Source of the DNA: Arcicella sp.
Lineage (GTDB): Bacteria > Bacteroidota > Bacteroidia > Cytophagales > Spirosomataceae
Assembly (NCBI GenBank): GCA_025354645.1
Contig: JANXML010000131.1
Span: 1 to 43,491 of the forward strand
Length of the DNA: 43,491 bases
Reading direction: 5' to 3'
The translations under genes and the position numbers were made by a program. Under the pieces are notes generated by a model that saw only the letters and a list, made by a program, of their open reading frames with translations, was not told where the DNA came from and did no database searches. Shown one piece after another: positions 40,448 to 43,491 of this stretch (its first letter is position 1; each line of letters starts with the position of its first letter).

Positions 40448-42385
40448 ATGTCTTATTCCCCAAAATTATTGATTGTATGGTTCGTACTTCTTGGTTCGTG
40501 CATGAATATTTATGCCCAAACTGCCAATCAAAAAGATAGCCTTAGAACGGTATTGAAAAAAATAAAACAAGATACTTCCACGGTAAATGCTTTAATAGAA
40601 TATGGCAAAGCAATGAGTGAGGAATCTGTTGATTCTGCCACTTTTTACTTCAAAAAGGCTTTTGTTTTAAGTAAAAAATTAAATTTCAAGCCAGGAATAT
40701 ATCATTATTATCAAAATTATTCATACATTTTATCCATACGTATTGCAGATAAAAACAAAGCATTAAAAGTAGTAAAGGAATACGAGGCATTTGCTTTAAA
40801 GGAAAAAAGTGACAAGTTTTTATCGGGAGCTTATTTTGCTTATGCCATTACCTACCAAGAAAAGGAACAATTTGATTCTTCGATTTATTACTACGAGAAA
40901 ACCCTAAATCTTTTTGAAAAAGTAAATAATACCTTAGATGTATCCACGGTATATGGCAATATTTCAAATATTTATCGCTACCAAAATATGTTTGACCTTG
41001 CTATGGATTACAATACAAAAGCACTTAAAGTTGATATTACATTAAAAGATACCCTCGGTCTTATTTCTGATTATGTGAATAGAAGCATTATCTGTTATGA
41101 AAAAAAGGATGTTGTGGGCGAAGAAAAATGCAATCGAGAGGCACTGAGATTGGCTGAATTGAAAAAAAGCCCTTATAGAATCATGATTTGTAGTACCAAT
41201 TTGGCGGTAATGTTTGAGGATAGACAAATGTATGATTCAAGCCTTTTTTATCATCAAAGAGCTTACAATCTTTCTAAAAAATATGGTGCGTCCATTAATA
41301 CCTTAGAAGCTCTACTATATATTTCTCATGGTTTTATGAAGAAGAAGGACTACGTTCAAGCAAATAAATATCTTCAATTGGCTACTGAAAATTATGATAT
41401 TGAACAACTTTCTCTTGATAAAAAATTATTTCTAATTGAATTGAAAATTAACATTTTTAAGGCAGTTGGAAGATACAAAGAAGCGGCATTTTTATTAGAT
41501 GATTATAATAAACTCACGGATTCAACCCACGTTATCGCCACCAAAGAAAAAATATTGGAATTCGACAACCGCCTCAAAAAAGCCGAAAGCGAAAAGGTGA
41601 TTTTATCGAAAGAAGTGGAGATAAATAAACAAAAAACTTGGATATATTTATTGTCAAGTATCGGGGTGGCTTTGCTACTTTTAGGCTTTCTATTTTATCG
41701 TTATCAAAACAAAAAACAAGAAGCTAAAAATCAGAAAATCAAACTGTTAGAACAGGAAAATGAATTTGTGGCGGTGAAATCTTCATTGGAAGGACAACTG
41801 AATGAAAGGGTCAGAATATCCAAAGAAATTCATGATGATTTGGGTTCTTCATTAACCACTATTTCACTCTTGACGGAGGTTTTGAAAACTAAAATAGACG
41901 GCATAAAAGTACCCGAAGTTGCTAAAATTTCTGCCACCTCCGCCCGTATGGTGGACTCGATGAACGAAATCGTGTGGGCGTTGAATGTGCATAACGATAC
42001 GCTGGATAGTTTGGTCGCTTTTATCCGAAAATACGCCCGAGATTTTTTGCAAGATACACCCATTAAATTGGTTTTTGAAGAAGATGTCAATCAAGATTTC
42101 ACTTTGCAAGGCAACGTGCGGAGGAGTATTTATTTAGTGGTAAAAGAAGCCATCAATAATGTGGTAAAACACGCTGATGCTCAACAAGTTAATCTCAATA
42201 TTCAAGCGGATAATAACAAATTAATTATCGTAATTGAAGACGATGGAAAAGGTATTGACGAAACAAAAAAATCAGTATTTGGTAATGGACTGCGAAACAT
42301 GAAACAGCGAATTGAAGATATTGGCGGTACTTTTGTGATGTATAAAGCAAAGGGGATGGTGGTTAGTATTGAGTATGTATTTTAG
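40448..42385 (+). CDS. TPR-containing membrane histidine kinase (HisKA_3 type)
   Basis: The ATG at 40448 gives 645 residues. Order: signal peptide (to YAQ), six or more TPR units (about 40-370), a coiled segment, one membrane helix (about 398-416, WIYLLSSIGVALLLLGFLFY), the dimerisation domain with the phospho-accepting His (about 462, KEIHDDLGSSLTT) and a HATPase domain (about 555-645: VVKEAINNVVKHADA, EDDGKGID, GNGLRNMKQRIEDIGG). This NarX/LiaS-type kinase senses a periplasmic cue through its TPRs. Its partner is the LuxR-type regulator 131 nt downstream. Confidence 0.93.
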   Translation: MSYSPKLLIVWFVLLGSCMNIYAQTANQKDSLRTVLKKIKQDTSTVNALIEYGKAMSEESVDSATFYFKKAFVLSKKLNFKPGIYHYYQNYSYILSIRIADKNKALKVVKEYEAFALKEKSDKFLSGAYFAYAITYQEKEQFDSSIYYYEKTLNLFEKVNNTLDVSTVYGNISNIYRYQNMFDLAMDYNTKALKVDITLKDTLGLISDYVNRSIICYEKKDVVGEEKCNREALRLAELKKSPYRIMICSTNLAVMFEDRQMYDSSLFYHQRAYNLSKKYGASINTLEALLYISHGFMKKKDYVQANKYLQLATENYDIEQLSLDKKLFLIELKINIFKAVGRYKEAAFLLDDYNKLTDSTHVIATKEKILEFDNRLKKAESEKVILSKEVEINKQKTWIYLLSSIGVALLLLGFLFYRYQNKKQEAKNQKIKLLEQENEFVAVKSSLEGQLNERVRISKEIHDDLGSSLTTISLLTEVLKTKIDGIKVPEVAKISATSARMVDSMNEIVWALNVHNDTLDSLVAFIRKYARDFLQDTPIKLVFEEDVNQDFTLQGNVRRSIYLVVKEAINNVVKHADAQQVNLNIQADNNKLIIVIEDDGKGIDETKKSVFGNGLRNMKQRIEDIGGTFVMYKAKGMVVSIEYVF

Positions 42386-42431
42386 ATTAGGGAGCTTATA
42401 AATTTAAAGATACCCACTTCGACTTGGAGGA

Positions 42432-42462
42432 ACTTCCCGAAAGTTTTAAACTTTCGGGAAGT
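42432..42462. repeat. Single REP palindrome between kinase and regulator genes
   Basis: Exact arms ACTTCCCGAAAGT (42432-42444) and ACTTTCGGGAAGT (42450-42462) with a 5-nt loop; TTAA follows at its 3' foot, so it is the minus orientation. It splits the gap between the histidine kinase and its regulator and may reduce read-through within the operon. Confidence 0.92.
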
Positions 42463-42516
42463 TAAGCGAAAGTATGGGTATTTTATTAATTGAATGCTCC
42501 CTTAACACAAACAAAA

Positions 42517-43158
42517 ATGACCGAAATCCAAATCACTGTCTGCATCGTTGAAGACCGCATAGACATCCGTGAGGCTCTTTTTGCTTTGGTAGATAGCCAG
42601 CCAAATCTCACTTGCATTGGTACTTTTGAAAATGCCGAAGATGCCCTTGTGGGTATTCCAGAACTACAACCGAATGTGGTTTTGATGGATATTGATTTGC
42701 CAAAAATGGATGGAATTGAGTGCATTAAATTACTGAAACCTAAATGTCCTCGGGTGCAATTTATGATTTGTACGGTTTATGATGAAGACGAAAAAGTTTT
42801 TGAAGCCCTTAGCACGGGAGCAAACGGCTATATTTTGAAGCGAAGTCCACCCGCAAGATTGTTGGAAGCTATTGTAGAATTGTATCACGGAGGTTCACCG
42901 ATGAGTTCGGATATTGCCCGTAAAATTGTACTTTCTTTCCAACAAAAACCCGAAGAAAAAATTCAAGAGGAATACCATATTACGCCCCGTGAACAAGAAA
43001 TTCTACAACTATTATCCAAAGGATTAAGCTACCAAGAATTAGCCGATAAACTCTTTATCAGTTCCAAAACTGTTCGTAAACACATCTTCAATATTTACGA
43101 AAAACTCCACGTAAATTCTCGCATGGAAGCAGTGAATAAATATTTTGGACGAATGTAA
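42517..43158 (+). CDS. NarL/LuxR-type response regulator
   Basis: The ATG at 42517 gives 213 residues; a TTG at 42490 would add nine. The receiver domain has the acidic pair near 12-13, the phosphorylation site D58 in VVLMDIDLP and the conserved Lys in GYILKRSPP. The C-terminal LuxR HTH (about 150-213) is ITPREQEILQLLSKGLSYQE followed by LFISSKTVRKHIFNIYEKLH. It is the likely partner of the upstream TPR histidine kinase. The last codons lie next to a long inverted repeat. Confidence 0.95.
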   Translation: MTEIQITVCIVEDRIDIREALFALVDSQPNLTCIGTFENAEDALVGIPELQPNVVLMDIDLPKMDGIECIKLLKPKCPRVQFMICTVYDEDEKVFEALSTGANGYILKRSPPARLLEAIVELYHGGSPMSSDIARKIVLSFQQKPEEKIQEEYHITPREQEILQLLSKGLSYQELADKLFISSKTVRKHIFNIYEKLHVNSRMEAVNKYFGRM

Positions 43159-43162
43159 GATG

Positions 43163-43350
43163 GCACGCAGATACCGAAGATGCTTCGCAACGCAGATTTT
43201 CGCAGATTTTTAAAAATGTTTTAAGATATTTTTTCAGAATTATATCTTTTGCGTTGGCTAAGAAATTTAAGATTCACAAAAACTTACAAGTATCGATTAA
43301 AAATCTGCGAAAATCTGCGTTGCCAACGGTATCTGCGGTATCTGCACGGT
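43163..43350. repeat. Long inverted repeat, CGCAGAT family (copy 2)
   Basis: Arm 1 about 43163-43213 and arm 2 about 43297-43350 pair along some 45 nt (core AACGCAGATTTTCGCAGATT). The same family is at 35169-35325. It starts 5 nt after the regulator stop codon. Confidence 0.85.
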
Positions 43351-43374
43351 CCGCCCTTTAGATTTGTACTTTGA

Positions 43375-43491
43375 TTATTTATAATAAAAACTGTTATTAC
43401 CGTTGTCTTTTCTTTTTGCTTCTTTTTCTTTTGTTGAGATGTGGATAAGTAAGACATTTACAGTAAAAACTAACCAATCGGTGGCGACACA
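43375..43491 (-). CDS. Possible C-terminus of a minus-strand gene (cut by window edge)
   Basis: A minus-strand frame is open from the edge for 38 codons (including WLVFTVNVLLIHIS and a Lys-rich tail, ending SFYYK) before TAA. Another minus-strand frame is also open for much of this stretch, so the call is weak. Nothing else is seen in 43351-43491. Confidence 0.2.
   Translation of the reverse strand, partial: CVATDWLVFTVNVLLIHISTKEKEAKRKDNGNNSFYYK

Overview
The window looks like a chromosome segment of a Bacteroidota bacterium, probably order Cytophagales; the genus cannot be fixed from sequence alone. The DNA is AT-rich. Many genes start with signal peptides ending in AQ or lipoboxes, and purine-rich Shine-Dalgarno sites are almost absent. 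Several starts are preceded by the Bacteroidota -7 promoter motif TAnnTTTG. Typical lineage families are present: DUF5686, DUF6934, DM13, NIPSNAP, DUF1684, LytTR, a Rho with a long insertion, and a CarB without the MGS domain.

Layout. 1-4.6 kb: the start of a secreted TPR protein (truncated by the window edge) divergent from a stand-alone LytTR regulator, a glycine-rich repeat fibre protein, a small lipoprotein and a DUF4143 ATPase. 4.6-7.5 kb: carB on the minus strand. 7.9-11.8 kb: four secreted proteins (degenerate metalloprotease-like, TonB-C-like, TPR, multi-plug-like). 11.9-14.7 kb: a MntA/HepT toxin-antitoxin pair overlapping a DPP IV gene. 14.7-15.6 kb: four REP palindromes in alternating orientation, followed by a REP-associated transposase (RAYT). 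15.7-24.4 kb: RidA, aldo/keto reductase, NIPSNAP, M20 amidohydrolase, a DUF5686 outer-membrane protein, an NTF2-like protein and a sigma-54 activator without an HTH domain. 24.7-27.9 kb: DM13 lipoprotein, beta-barrel protein, YceI, DinB-like and NRDE/TANGO2. 28-32.8 kb: rho with a long leader, a decayed tRNA-Pro and a nuclease remnant, a CNNM/CorC transporter, a DUF4160/DUF2442 pair and a small membrane protein. 32.8-36.9 kb: PP2C-like phosphatase, DivIC/FtsB, low-molecular-weight protein tyrosine phosphatase, DUF1684 protein and gpmI. 36.9-43.2 kb: a DUF6934 pair, an OmpR-type regulator, a GHL10 hydrolase, and a TPR histidine kinase with its LuxR-type regulator.

The strongest unifying theme is repeat biology. 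Most intergenic gaps carry long imperfect inverted repeats from several families. One family (core AACTTCCCGAAAGT / ACTTTCGGGAAGT) forms an alternating array directly upstream of the RAYT gene and recurs as three single copies at 18.4, 25.2 and 42.4 kb, which is a self-consistent REP-RAYT system. A second family (AGCCCCCTAACCCCC) appears between genes, supplies the stop codon of the LytTR gene, and also sits in frame inside carB as a linker insertion. A third family supplies the last codons of the DinB-like gene and ends 1 nt before the next start codon. Repeat spread has therefore shaped both gene ends and one core enzyme here.

The other points of interest are the TA pair coupled to DPP IV, the plug-repeat protein, an aldo/keto reductase with Asn in place of the catalytic Lys, and the tRNA/nuclease debris downstream of rho. 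All family assignments come from motifs read by eye; no database search was run.
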